From the NCBI GenBank assembly GCA_023091665.1, contig JALJCQ010000009.1, positions 3,348,001 to 3,412,000 of the forward strand: DNA of 64,000 nucleotides, in the 5' to 3' direction. A program made the position numbers and the translations under genes. The notes below the pieces were generated by a model, which was not told where the DNA came from, did not search any database, and saw only the letters and a program-made list of their open reading frames with translations. Positions 51,982 through 61,872 of this stretch are shown here, piece after piece (within the stretch, counting starts at the first letter, position 1; each line of letters opens with the position of its first letter). The DNA is from Pythium myriotylum (lineage: Eukaryota > Oomycota > Peronosporomycetes > Pythiales > Pythiaceae).

Positions 51982-51996
51982 GCTCATTCTAGATTT
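51982..51996 (+). promoter_or_regulatory. Oomycete initiator (Inr) of the first elicitin gene
   Basis: GCTCATTCTAGATTT fits the oomycete initiator pattern except at the CA core (GA here). It lies 39 bases before the ATG at 52036. Confidence 0.6.
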
Positions 51997-52035
51997 GCGT
52001 GCTACCGATCAAGTCTCCCAGCATCCTTTCCAAGT

Positions 52036-52794
52036 ATGAAGCTCAACTTCGCCATCCTCGCTGCCAGTGTCGCTGTTGCATCAGCGGACCAGTGCGACCT
52101 TGCGAAACTGCAGCCACTGCTGACCAACCCGGCGGTCCAGACGTGCACACAGCAGTCGGGCTACAGTCTCGTGCCTCCGACTCGCCCAACGGACGCTCAA
52201 CTCACGAAGATCTGCGCAAGTGATGCCTGCAAGCAAGTGCTCGGCGCTGTCGCAGCCATGGGGCTCCCCGACTGCCAGATTGGCACGGTCTCCATTAAGA
52301 CAGATCTCCTTGAGCGGGTGGCGACCGGCTGCGCGGCACTCGCCGGTGGAACCACGACTACTCCGTCGACAACCACGCCAGCACCAACCTCGGGGGCTCC
52401 ATCAGCAGCCACAGTGGCACCGGGTATGCCCACCAACGCCCCGAACGCCACGACACCGGCGCCCACGACCCCTCATCCGACGTCCAAGACGCCAGCTCCG
52501 TCAGCTAATACCACGGCGACGCCGACGGCAACACCTCGACCAACAAGCCACACGAACCTGACCGGGTCCGGCAGTGAGGAGGAGCCGACCGAAGTGCCTG
52601 AGGAGAGCGGATCCGAGAGTGGAAGTGCTGACACTTCGATCGGCAGCATTGCGATGCCCAGCGACGAGACCCCGGCGCCTACGACAAAGCGCCCCGTCAC
52701 TCCAGCGCCAACCACCAAGACCAGCGACGCGGCGATGGTCACAGCCACCGCTGTGGTATCGCTCGCCTCGATCGCCTCGGCCATGCTGTTGTAA
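52036..52794 (+). CDS. Elicitin-like protein with Ser/Thr/Pro tail, 252 aa
   Basis: Elicitins are oomycete secreted proteins that bind sterols and lipids and can be recognised by plants. The signal peptide is residues 1-17 (ending VASA). The domain, to about residue 105, has the six-Cys elicitin pattern: DQC, QTC, KIC, DAC, PDC and TGC. The tail is rich in Thr, Pro, Ala and Ser, with an acidic piece, and ends in a hydrophobic stretch (VSLASIASAMLL) that suggests a GPI anchor. This places it among the tailed, surface-bound elicitin-like proteins rather than the short, freely secreted ones. No intron. Confidence 0.9.
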   Translation: MKLNFAILAASVAVASADQCDLAKLQPLLTNPAVQTCTQQSGYSLVPPTRPTDAQLTKICASDACKQVLGAVAAMGLPDCQIGTVSIKTDLLERVATGCAALAGGTTTTPSTTTPAPTSGAPSAATVAPGMPTNAPNATTPAPTTPHPTSKTPAPSANTTATPTATPRPTSHTNLTGSGSEEEPTEVPEESGSESGSADTSIGSIAMPSDETPAPTTKRPVTPAPTTKTSDAAMVTATAVVSLASIASAMLL

Positions 52795-53121
52795 GCGAGG
52801 AATAATTTCTTCATGTGTGTGTTTGTCTGCCTGTTCCATCTGTGAATGTCACCGTGTCGTTTTGCCTCACGAACGACTTTCCCCCTCGATCGAATGAGTT
52901 CTTCCGGGGAGCAATGCTACCTTTTCGTGGCTTGTTGGTGACCTCGGGAGGATATCTACACAAACACACCATCGCTATCGACGTTTACCAGCGGCACAAC
53001 GTCGACTCCATCACCGCGCTCTTGACGAGTCAACGGCATTCACCAAAGTGAGACGCAACCCATCGATTCTGAACGAAACAAACTATACAATGGTTAACGG
53101 CTCCTCCTCTGATGTGGGGAG
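52795..53121. other. Intergenic stretch between convergent elicitin-like genes
   Basis: Holds the 3' flanks of both genes. No repeat, gene or hairpin stands out. Confidence 0.5.
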
Positions 53122-53856
53122 TTAGAGAACAAGAGAAAGCGCCGCGGCCATTGCTACGCTGGCGGAAAGAACCTGCACCGCCGCACTTGACGTGGATGCT
53201 GGCGCCGTGGTCCTGGCCGGGGCCGGCGTCGAGACCGTGGGCTTGCTCGCCGACGAGTCTGACGAGCCAATGTCGATCGGCTCGGTCGTGGAGCCAGCCG
53301 TGCTTCCTTCACTTGCGTCGCCTGCGCCACTCGCAGCAGCAGTCGGAGAAGGAGCCGGCGTGGTGGTGGCCGACGGCGTCGCGGAGGTGGTCGGCGTCGA
53401 CGTCGAAGTCGAGGTCGGCGCCGTCGTGGGCTCCGTGGACGGCGTCGGCGAGGCGGTCGTCGCTCCTGGCACTGGCTTGGTCGTCGTCGGGGCGGGCGTC
53501 GTGGGCGTGGGCGTGGCCACACGCACTTCGCAGAGCTTTTTGAGAAAGGCGTCGGGCGTCATTTGCGCGCCATCGATGAGCAGCGTGCACTGCGGGAGCT
53601 TGGCGTCCTGGAACTGGCTAAAGACGGTCGGGCAGGAGCGTCCGTTGCAGACAAAGCGCTGCTGCTCGTCCGTGGGGAAGCTCGTGAAGGGGAAGATCGT
53701 GTAGCCCGTGTCGGTCTTGCACGTGGTCACGAGGTTGGCCACGGGCGCGAGGATGGCCTCGAGCGTCGCGTTCTCGGCCGCCGAGCAGGGCGCGAGCGTG
53801 TCGGCGGCGGCGAGGGACGGGGCAGCGGCGACGAGGAGCGCGACGGCGGCGAGCAT
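53122..53856 (-). CDS. Second elicitin-like protein with Ser/Thr/Pro tail, 244 aa
   Basis: The ATG at 53856 opens a signal peptide (MLAAVALLVAAAPSLAAA); a longer frame upstream begins with TTG. Six Cys again mark the elicitin fold: PCS, TTC, FVC, RSC, PQC and KLC. The sequence otherwise differs strongly from the first elicitin-like protein, so the pair is old or from different subfamilies. The tail has Thr/Pro/Ala/Ser repeats and a hydrophobic end (VLSASVAMAAALSLVL) for a GPI anchor. Convergent with the gene at 52036. Confidence 0.88.
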   Translation of the reverse strand: MLAAVALLVAAAPSLAAADTLAPCSAAENATLEAILAPVANLVTTCKTDTGYTIFPFTSFPTDEQQRFVCNGRSCPTVFSQFQDAKLPQCTLLIDGAQMTPDAFLKKLCEVRVATPTPTTPAPTTTKPVPGATTASPTPSTEPTTAPTSTSTSTPTTSATPSATTTPAPSPTAAASGAGDASEGSTAGSTTEPIDIGSSDSSASKPTVSTPAPARTTAPASTSSAAVQVLSASVAMAAALSLVL

Positions 53857-54127
53857 GACGGGCGGCGGCAGGAAGAGAGAGAGGCTCAATGGAGGAGGTC
53901 AAGGCAATTGGGAGCGAGTACTGTCTACCAGTTTCCCCCGGTGGATAAAGTTTGAGAGGGTATCCGCGTATGCATCGACATGCGGGAAGCCGCTGCTGGA
54001 TGGATGAGTATTGAATTTGAGAGGTTTTTTCGAAGGGAGATGGGTCGATTGGAATTTGGAAATGACTGAATACGGGACGACTAGATACGGAAGAGCAAGC
54101 TATGGACAAACAGCAACTACAAAGAGA

Positions 54128-54692
54128 TCACACGTCACACTCCATCTCGCACTCCCAGTGGCGGCGGCAGAGCCAGCGCACGGGCGGCATCGACACGCCG
54201 AGCTCGCGCTCGAGCTCGCACTTGTGCAGACGCGACCACTCTCGCGGCGCCGGCTGCGTGGCCAGCGCGCTGTCGTCGTCGTCGCTGACACTGCTGAGCT
54301 CGTCGAGCGCCTCATCCTCGTGCTCGTGCTGCTGGTCGAGGTCCGAGTTGATCGAGATGGTTTTGAGAATGTCGAGCAAGCTGAGCACGTGGTCGCGCTT
54401 CTCCTGGCTGAAGATGAGGCACTTGAGCTCGTCCAGCACCTGGCGGCCCTGCTCGGGATCTTTCTTCTCGAGCAGTTCTCCGAGCGGCTTGAGCAGCAGC
54501 AGACTGAACGAGCTCACGGGCGCGAGCCGCATGGTCTCGAGCGCGCGGTAGAACTTGATAAGCTCGCCCCATTGCTGCGTGCCCAGACCACTCAGCTGAG
54601 GAATCGTGAACCGGGGCTCGTCCGAGATCACGGCCTTGGCTTCCAGGAAGAGAGTCGACTCGTGGACCAGCGGCATCACAAGCGACAACAAA
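54128..54692 (-). pseudogene. Extra copy 1 of the pseudokinase terminal exon
   Basis: Identical to the exon at 56276-56840, with the acceptor CCAGCCAG in front and the same stop. It encodes 188 residues, including an acidic Asp/Glu stretch and a Cys/Trp-rich end. It may be spliced as an alternative last exon or be unused. Confidence 0.7.
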
Positions 54693-54843
54693 CTGGCTGG
54701 TAGAAGGAAACGCGCGTGGTGGAGTATTGAATTTGAGAGGTTTTTTCGAAGGGAGATGGGTCGATTGGAATTTGGAAATGACTGAATACGGGACGACTAG
54801 ATACGGAAGAGCAAGCTATGGACAAACAGCAACTACAAAGAGA

Positions 54844-55408
54844 TCACACGTCACACTCCATCTCGCACTCCCAGTGGCGGCGGCAGAGCCAGCGCACGGG
54901 CGGCATCGACACGCCGAGCTCGCGCTCGAGCTCGCACTTGTGCAGACGCGACCACTCTCGCGGCGCCGGCTGCGTGGCCAGCGCGCTGTCGTCGTCGTCG
55001 CTGACACTGCTGAGCTCGTCGAGCGCCTCATCCTCGTGCTCGTGCTGCTGGTCGAGGTCCGAGTTGATCGAGATGGTTTTGAGAATGTCGAGCAAGCTGA
55101 GCACGTGGTCGCGCTTCTCCTGGCTGAAGATGAGGCACTTGAGCTCGTCCAGCACCTGGCGGCCCTGCTCGGGATCTTTCTTCTCGAGCAGTTCTCCGAG
55201 CGGCTTGAGCAGCAGCAGACTGAACGAGCTCACGGGCGCGAGCCGCATGGTCTCGAGCGCGCGGTAGAACTTGATAAGCTCGCCCCATTGCTGCGTGCCC
55301 AGACCACTCAGCTGAGGAATCGTGAACCGGGGCTCGTCCGAGATCACGGCCTTGGCTTCCAGGAAGAGAGTCGACTCGTGGACCAGCGGCATCACAAGCG
55401 ACAACAAA
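54844..55408 (-). pseudogene. Extra copy 2 of the pseudokinase terminal exon
   Basis: Second identical copy, 716 bp from the first, again with its own acceptor and stop codon. Confidence 0.7.
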
Positions 55409-55559
55409 CTGGCTGGTAGAAGGAAACGCGCGTGGTGGAGTATTGAATTTGAGAGGTTTTTTCGAAGGGAGATGGGTCGATTGGAATTTGGAAATGACTG
55501 AATACGGGACGACTAGATACGGAAGAGCAAGCTATGGACAAACAGCAACTACAAAGAGA

Positions 55560-56124
55560 TCACACGTCACACTCCATCTCGCACTCCCAGTGGCGGCGGC
55601 AGAGCCAGCGCACGGGCGGCATCGACACGCCGAGCTCGCGCTCGAGCTCGCACTTGTGCAGACGCGACCACTCTCGCGGCGCCGGCTGCGTGGCCAGCGC
55701 GCTGTCGTCGTCGTCGCTGACACTGCTGAGCTCGTCGAGCGCCTCATCCTCGTGCTCGTGCTGCTGGTCGAGGTCCGAGTTGATCGAGATGGTTTTGAGA
55801 ATGTCGAGCAAGCTGAGCACGTGGTCGCGCTTCTCCTGGCTGAAGATGAGGCACTTGAGCTCGTCCAGCACCTGGCGGCCCTGCTCGGGATCTTTCTTCT
55901 CGAGCAGTTCTCCGAGCGGCTTGAGCAGCAGCAGACTGAACGAGCTCACGGGCGCGAGCCGCATGGTCTCGAGCGCGCGGTAGAACTTGATAAGCTCGCC
56001 CCATTGCTGCGTGCCCAGACCACTCAGCTGAGGAATCGTGAACCGGGGCTCGTCCGAGATCACGGCCTTGGCTTCCAGGAAGAGAGTCGACTCGTGGACC
56101 AGCGGCATCACAAGCGACAACAAA
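55560..56124 (-). pseudogene. Extra copy 3 of the pseudokinase terminal exon
   Basis: Third identical copy, next to the complete gene. With the true last exon this makes four equivalent acceptors on one transcript path. Confidence 0.7.
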
Positions 56125-56275
56125 CTGGCTGGTAGAAGGAAACGCGCGTGGTGGAGTATTGAATTTGAGAGGTTTTTTCGAAGGGAGATGGGTCGATTGG
56201 AATTTGGAAATGACTGAATACGGGACGACTAGATACGGAAGAGCAAGCTATGGACAAACAGCAACTACAAAGAGA

Positions 56276-59200
56276 TCACACGTCACACTCCATCTCGCAC
56301 TCCCAGTGGCGGCGGCAGAGCCAGCGCACGGGCGGCATCGACACGCCGAGCTCGCGCTCGAGCTCGCACTTGTGCAGACGCGACCACTCTCGCGGCGCCG
56401 GCTGCGTGGCCAGCGCGCTGTCGTCGTCGTCGCTGACACTGCTGAGCTCGTCGAGCGCCTCATCCTCGTGCTCGTGCTGCTGGTCGAGGTCCGAGTTGAT
56501 CGAGATGGTTTTGAGAATGTCGAGCAAGCTGAGCACGTGGTCGCGCTTCTCCTGGCTGAAGATGAGGCACTTGAGCTCGTCCAGCACCTGGCGGCCCTGC
56601 TCGGGATCTTTCTTCTCGAGCAGTTCTCCGAGCGGCTTGAGCAGCAGCAGACTGAACGAGCTCACGGGCGCGAGCCGCATGGTCTCGAGCGCGCGGTAGA
56701 ACTTGATAAGCTCGCCCCATTGCTGCGTGCCCAGACCACTCAGCTGAGGAATCGTGAACCGGGGCTCGTCCGAGATCACGGCCTTGGCTTCCAGGAAGAG
56801 AGTCGACTCGTGGACCAGCGGCATCACAAGCGACAACAAACTGGCTGGTAGAAGGAAACGCGCGTGGTGGAAACCCGTCGAGGAACACGGTGAGTTGTGC
56901 TGAGCATTCTCGCATAGGAAAAGCAACGGGAACATGAGCTCGGTCGTCCGGAAGCGACTGGTCTGTCGCTGCTGTTCCTGGAAGTATGTGATATCAGCGA
57001 CCCATTCGGCGACCGAGCGGACCTTGTCGAGGCCGAGCTCACGAGGAGGCAAAAACAGCCACAGCGACGGCGGTAGCAACTCGCGGGTTTTGTTCGCAGC
57101 CAGCAGTTGATGTGCTTGGAATTTCGCGACGAGATCGCCTTCCTCTAGACGATCATACGCTCGGAACACGCGGTGAGACAAAACCTCTGCAATCTTCGGA
57201 CGCTTGCGAGGATCTTTGCACAAGCAAGCTCGCGCCAAGTCTCGAACATCTTCGTGGTGTACGTAGAGCTGCAACGAGCGTTCAAAATTGAACGAGTCAT
57301 CTGCGAGTTTGAAGAAAAAATCTTCCGGTGTCTCGCAGCCATCGAACTCGTCCAGCAGCCTCGAGTTCGCGTAGATCTTGAGAATCAAAACACCCAAACT
57401 CCAGATATCGTACGACGCTGAAGCGCGCACCACTTGATACGAGTCAGCTTCCATGGTGTCGAGGCTTGGTAGTCGAGGTCCCGTTCCAGAACACACGAGG
57501 TAGCGCGCCATCTCTGGCGGGATAATCTCCAGCGAGGCGTCTGAGCCACTCGCAATCGAGCCTCGGATCGTATCTCCAAACCGCGCTGCGTGCTCGAGAT
57601 CGCAAAACTTGAGACGTCCATTGTCAGCAGGATACACAGCCATGGCGTCCAAGTGGATTCCGCCGTGAATGAACTGGCGTTCGTGGAGACAGTCGATTGC
57701 TTTGACAACGGTGTGCAGTTGCTGAACGACCTCAAGCTGCTTGGTTCGATCGATCTCGCCACGCACGACGTGGCGGAAGGTCGTCGCACTGCCTCTTTCG
57801 ATGACAAGCACGGCGCATTTGAGGCCTTCGAGCTTCTTCTCTATGTCGGTCGCCACCATCTGTGCGACGTACTGTTGGCAAGTTGTGCTCTGCATGACCA
57901 GCAGTGCGCGGTACTCTTTGATCGCGACTCGAATATCTTGCTCCACATAGATCTTGAGCATTAGTGGCTGCGTCGGAGCGTTAGCTTCGGGGCTAGCAGC
58001 CTCTGGTGCATGGCAGCGGACCGTGAACGCGCCGACCGCGGTCTCTGAGACCTCGCCGCTGCAAACGTACTGCGTCTTGTTCACGGCGATGGTTCCCTGG
58101 CGCTTGACGATGCCTTCTAGGATGGAGCGAAGCTTCTCTTTGTTGGCTTGTCGCGACTCGCTCTCTTTCTCTTGGGTGCTGATCGCGAACTGACTCACAC
58201 CCGTCAGCAACTGAAGGCTTTCACTCATGCAATAATTCTGGTTCGGTCCGTTAGGTGTTGACATGGTCGTGTACAAACCGTTTCCGCCGTTCGGACCAAT
58301 TGGCATCGCACTCGTCGAGCTCTTGCTGGCCGATCGCCCGTCTCGATTTTCAACTGGTTGGTTGAAGACCGGTGGACCCATTTGCATTGACTCTCCGTTG
58401 ATCTCGCTGCTGCTGCGAACGAGAATCGAGAGCGCCAGATCGTCGGACGATGGCGATGTGAGCGCCGACGACTGCGACTTGCCTCGGTCTCGGCTCTGAC
58501 GGACCCGAGCGACAACGAGCACGAGTGAAAAGGTAAAAAGCACCGCACATACAACGCCGAGACCCACAATCGCGAGGTAGACCGTCGGCGACTGGGCGAG
58601 CGACTTGCTTGTGGTCGTGTTGGTGTCTTGAGGTGGCTGGACAGCCGTCTTCTTGGTGGTTTGTGGAAGATTGGTGTCTTCTTCAGCCGGCGCGTGGACT
58701 TTGCCCGGCGCCGGGCCGACATTATCGGCCGCCTCGTTGGCTGCTTCGTTCTCATCAGTTCGAGTTGTGTTACGAGGAGCAGGCGAGCCGGTCTCTAGCT
58801 GACTCCGCTTCTCCGCGGTTGCGCTTGGCATGGCGACGTCGTCGCTAGTCACACAGACTTCAAACGTTTGCGAAAGGCCCTGCACTGCGGTCGCCTTCGA
58901 GTCCACGGGACAAGGGTTCTTGATGTTGTCTATCTGCAGCACGCCCTGCTTCATCCATCGCTGCAGCGCGTCCGCGTGAGACGAATCCACGGAGATGGCT
59001 GCGAGCTTGTTGAGGCGGACATCCAGGCTAGAAAATCCAGAGTTAGCGGCTGGCCGAGGGCCGAAGAAATCATTCTTGAAGCTGTGACTCACTTGACCAC
59101 GTTCGTCGGCAGATCGAAGAAGAAACTCGGAATCTCGACGAGGTTGTTTGTATGGAGATCGCTGCATAAAAAGATGCCTCACGGTCAGCTTTTTTCCCAC

Positions 59201-59852
59201 TGCAAACAACGTTTACTGCTGTCTTGCGCACGTACACTTCCCGTAACGACGACGGGTTCGCGTCCCCGACGATCTCGACCGTGAGCCGCTGCAGCCCGCA
59301 CCCGACGATCGCGATCTTGGCGATCGACGGCGGCAGCACGAGGTGCATCACGGGCTCGGCCAGCGGCACATCTTGCAACGTTCTGTCACACGCAGCATGT
59401 CAAACACTGTCAACCTCTTTCTTTTTCTTTCTTTCTTTTCCCGCAGGCAGTCGGTAGTCGAGAAGAAACGTACAGTGTTTCCAGCGCGGTGAGGTTCGCG
59501 AACGCGAGCGGGTCGATGCGTACGGGCGTCCTGTGCACATATGTCGGCTCGGCCTCGAGTCGGAAGCTGCTCACGCTCGTCGAGGCGAGCGCGTCGACGC
59601 GTGCGAACGCCGACGAGAGCCGCAGTTCTCGTCGAGGGTCGCGTCGGCGTCGTGGCTCAGCACGAAGCTCGCGACGCGCGCCGGCGCGTGGATGCGCAGC
59701 GCCTCGTGGCGCGTGCCATCGCAGGCGACACGCCAGTCGCTGGCACTGGCACTGGCGCTGGCAGGGCCGAGCCTCGCGCGCGCGCAGGCGATTGGCTCGA
59801 CGCACGGCGCCGCGGCGGCGGCCGAGCCCACGACGAGCAGCCACGCGCGCAT
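56276..59852 (-). CDS. LRR receptor-like pseudokinase, five exons, about 1,060 aa
   Basis: Exons: 59852-59474, 59382-59236, 59161-59093, 59027-56889, 56840-56276, with introns of 48-91 bp in phase 2. The first exon starts with a signal peptide (MRAWLLVVGSAAAAA). A one-base deletion near 59625 (GAGAACTGCGG) breaks its frame; the rest is consistent. LRR strands follow (FANLTALETL, SSLREVDLHTNNLVEIP, LDVRLNKLAAI), then a Ser/Thr linker, a TM helix (YLAIVGLGVVCAVLFTFSLV) and a kinase-like domain. The VAIK-like Lys remains (LMLKIY), but HRD reads HGG (FIHGGIHLD) and DFG reads DLE. APE-like PPEM and the C-lobe are present. It is therefore probably a signalling scaffold, not an active kinase. Confidence 0.75.
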
Positions 59853-60404
59853 GTGAGGGCTTCGCGGAATTTGCGCGACTCGACCGTCTCTACGCGCGAC
59901 TCGCTGGGGCAGCGCGACGCGCGACGCGACGCAACGCGCCACGCCGGACTCGGCTCCCGATCCTCGTGGAGACGAGACGGACGCGAGGCCTCCATCTTCC
60001 GCGCGCCGTCGCGGAAGGATCCAGCGTTCGCGTCGGAAGGGGCCAGGAAAACCAGACCCCCCAGACGTTCGAAAAGCGAAATGGGTACATAATGTGTGGA
60101 CCACACGACTAGTATACGGGAGGTATACTAGAGGGGTCGTGGACTGGCCTTTTTTTTCGGGTCGGATTCAAAGTCGTTTGGTCGGATCGTGTGGGCCACA
60201 CCATGCCAGCTCTCCAGACCGTATACCGTATACCATGTACACTGTATACTCGAGGCATCGTCCGTTCGTCGAAATGGTGTGGTCGACACAACTCATTGGG
60301 TACAGTACAGTACCCTTATGTATACTGTATACTATACAGGGTACCCCTTTGCATCGTACCCCCCCCCCCCCCTTCCCCATCCTCTCTCTCATGCGGTGAA
60401 TGGC
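59853..60404. other. Intergenic region rich in GTATAC and other palindromes
   Basis: Seven GTATAC hexamers lie between 60112 and 60333. CTAGTATAC at 60109-60117 is the inverse of 60123-60131. GTGTGGACCACAC (about 60094-60106) and GTGTGGGCCACAC (about 60188-60200) are near-identical palindromes. A run of 14 C (60359-60372) precedes the ATG of ILARL gene D. Long GC-rich ORFs over 59853-60110 are shadows. Confidence 0.7.
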
Positions 60405-61717
60405 ATGGCGGCGTACGAGCAAGTCTACGAGAAGATCCTCTCGCGGGTCGCGCGCGACGAGCTCGCGGCGCGGTGCAGAGACGTGGCGCACAAGGACGCG
60501 CGCGCGCTCGAGCGGCGCGTGGGCGGCGCCGCGCGCGCGCTGCAGCTGGCGCTGGACCTCGAGGCCGCGCGCCGCGCGCTCGCGGTGCCCGTGGCGCCCG
60601 CGGCGCTCGCGCTCGTCGACGAGATCGACGCGCTGCGCGTGCGCGTGGCTGCGCGCATGCACGAGCTGCGTTTGGCGGTCGTCAAGCACGAGACGCGCGA
60701 CGAGCCGACGACCAAGCAAGAGCCGTTGTCATTGTCATTGTCCTCGCCGACGCGCACGAGCAAGAAGCGGCGGCGGCTGAGCGTCGCCGAGTCGCTCGAC
60801 TCGCCGCTCAAGCCGCCACGGCCCGGGCGGCTCGCGGTCGCGGAGGAAGAGCCGACCGACGAGGACGACGAGCGGCGCGGCCCGCACCAGTTCCCGGCGG
60901 GCGACGAGGAGGACGGCGAGTCGACCGAGGACGAAGTGCCGCTCGAGCTCGACGTGCTCGACTCGGACACGGAGGCCGAGATGGCCGCGTACCTGGACAA
61001 GGCGAGACGGCTGCGCAAGATCTCGAGCGACCGCCGCATGGGCGAGCTCCCGGGGCTCATCGACAAGGTGCTGCGCGAGGTGGCGCGCCACGCGTGGGCC
61101 GCCATGCCGCGCGACCTGCTCGGCACGCTCTCGGCCACGTTCGGCGCCGCCACGACGCTCAAGACGAGCCAGCGACGCGAGCTCCGCGACACGCTCGCGG
61201 CGCTGCGAGACGTGGCGCTGCAGATCGACGACGCGACCGCCAAGAGGTACCCGACGCTGCGCGTGTGAGTCGTCGCACTGGAGGATGGTTCGCGAGTCGT
61301 GGTGGTGTGTGGTTCTTACGTCTCTCTCTTGGATGTGTGGTGTGTAGATCCACGGCCCGCTTCTTGTCGTCGGTGGAAGAGATCTTCCCCGTTGAATCTC
61401 CTGAGCAAGACGACAGCGAGCAGGAAGATGCGACGATTGAGGAGCTCCACGCTGCGACGGTCGAGCTCGCCGAGCGAATGGACAACAACGACGACGCCAA
61501 GTCGATGGAGGAGATCGAAGAGCTGCTCACGCGCGTGGACCACGTCTTCGACAACCCGACGCTCGCGCGCAGTCGGCGGTACGGGCGCTTGGTCGCGGCC
61601 TCGCTCTCGACGCTGCTCAAGTACGTCGACGCCATCCCACGCAACACGCGCAGCAAGCGGCAGTGTCTCGATCTGCTCAATGAGCGCCTCGAGCAGCTCG
61701 CAGACGTCGCTCGATGA
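60405..61717 (+). CDS. ILARL-family helical protein D, two exons, 409 aa
   Basis: Fourth member of the family. The start reads MAAYEQVYEKILSRVARDEL, matching the FERILARL starts of proteins B and C and RRILLRLE of protein A. Exon 1 is 60405-61264; an 83-bp intron (GTGAGT to GTAG, 61265-61347) leads to exon 2 (61348-61717). Residues 1-110 are amphipathic helices, 105-200 a Ser/Pro/Glu-rich linker with the basic cluster KKRRR, 215-290 one helical module, and 320-409 a second with ELLTRVDHVFDNPTL, then YGRLVAASLSTLLKYVDAI. This second module lines up with the LANGQF...LLSLTTRLF...YLQLI modules of protein A. Confidence 0.72.
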
Positions 61718-61872
61718 TGCTCGCTCCCCAGGAGTTTCCAATATGAAATCCAAATGTATTATTTTGTTTTTGTGCTGCGGAATGAGTACACGAGAGCTGG
61801 TCGTCGCAGCCGTTCGAGAATAGGAAGGGCGGGGAAAACAGAGGAGATGGAGCGCACAGCTAAACACACCAC

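Larger units (their letters stand above)
54006..56869. repeat. Four perfect tandem copies of a 716-bp unit
   Basis: Units at 54006-54721, 54722-55437, 55438-56153 and 56154-56869 look identical wherever I compared them, and they give identical translations in every frame. Each holds the 3' half of an intron with its acceptor, the last exon of the adjacent receptor pseudokinase gene, its stop codon and about 120 bp of 3' flank. Confidence 0.92.

Noticed and set aside
51516..51992. 158-codon plus-strand ORF before the elicitin gene
   Set aside because: Begins inside the LRRC61-like first exon region and runs through an upstream region; composition not protein-like.
54011..54703. Plus-strand 230-codon ORF, repeated four times
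   Set aside because: It is antisense to the pseudokinase terminal exon and has a skewed His/Arg/Leu composition typical of a shadow frame.
54006..56869. CRISPR-like or satellite array
   Set aside because: The unit is 716 bp, has no spacers and consists of a gene's last exon and flanks.
59489..60112. Several long overlapping ORFs with Arg/Ala-rich translations
   Set aside because: GC-rich shadow frames of the receptor gene's first exon and its upstream region.
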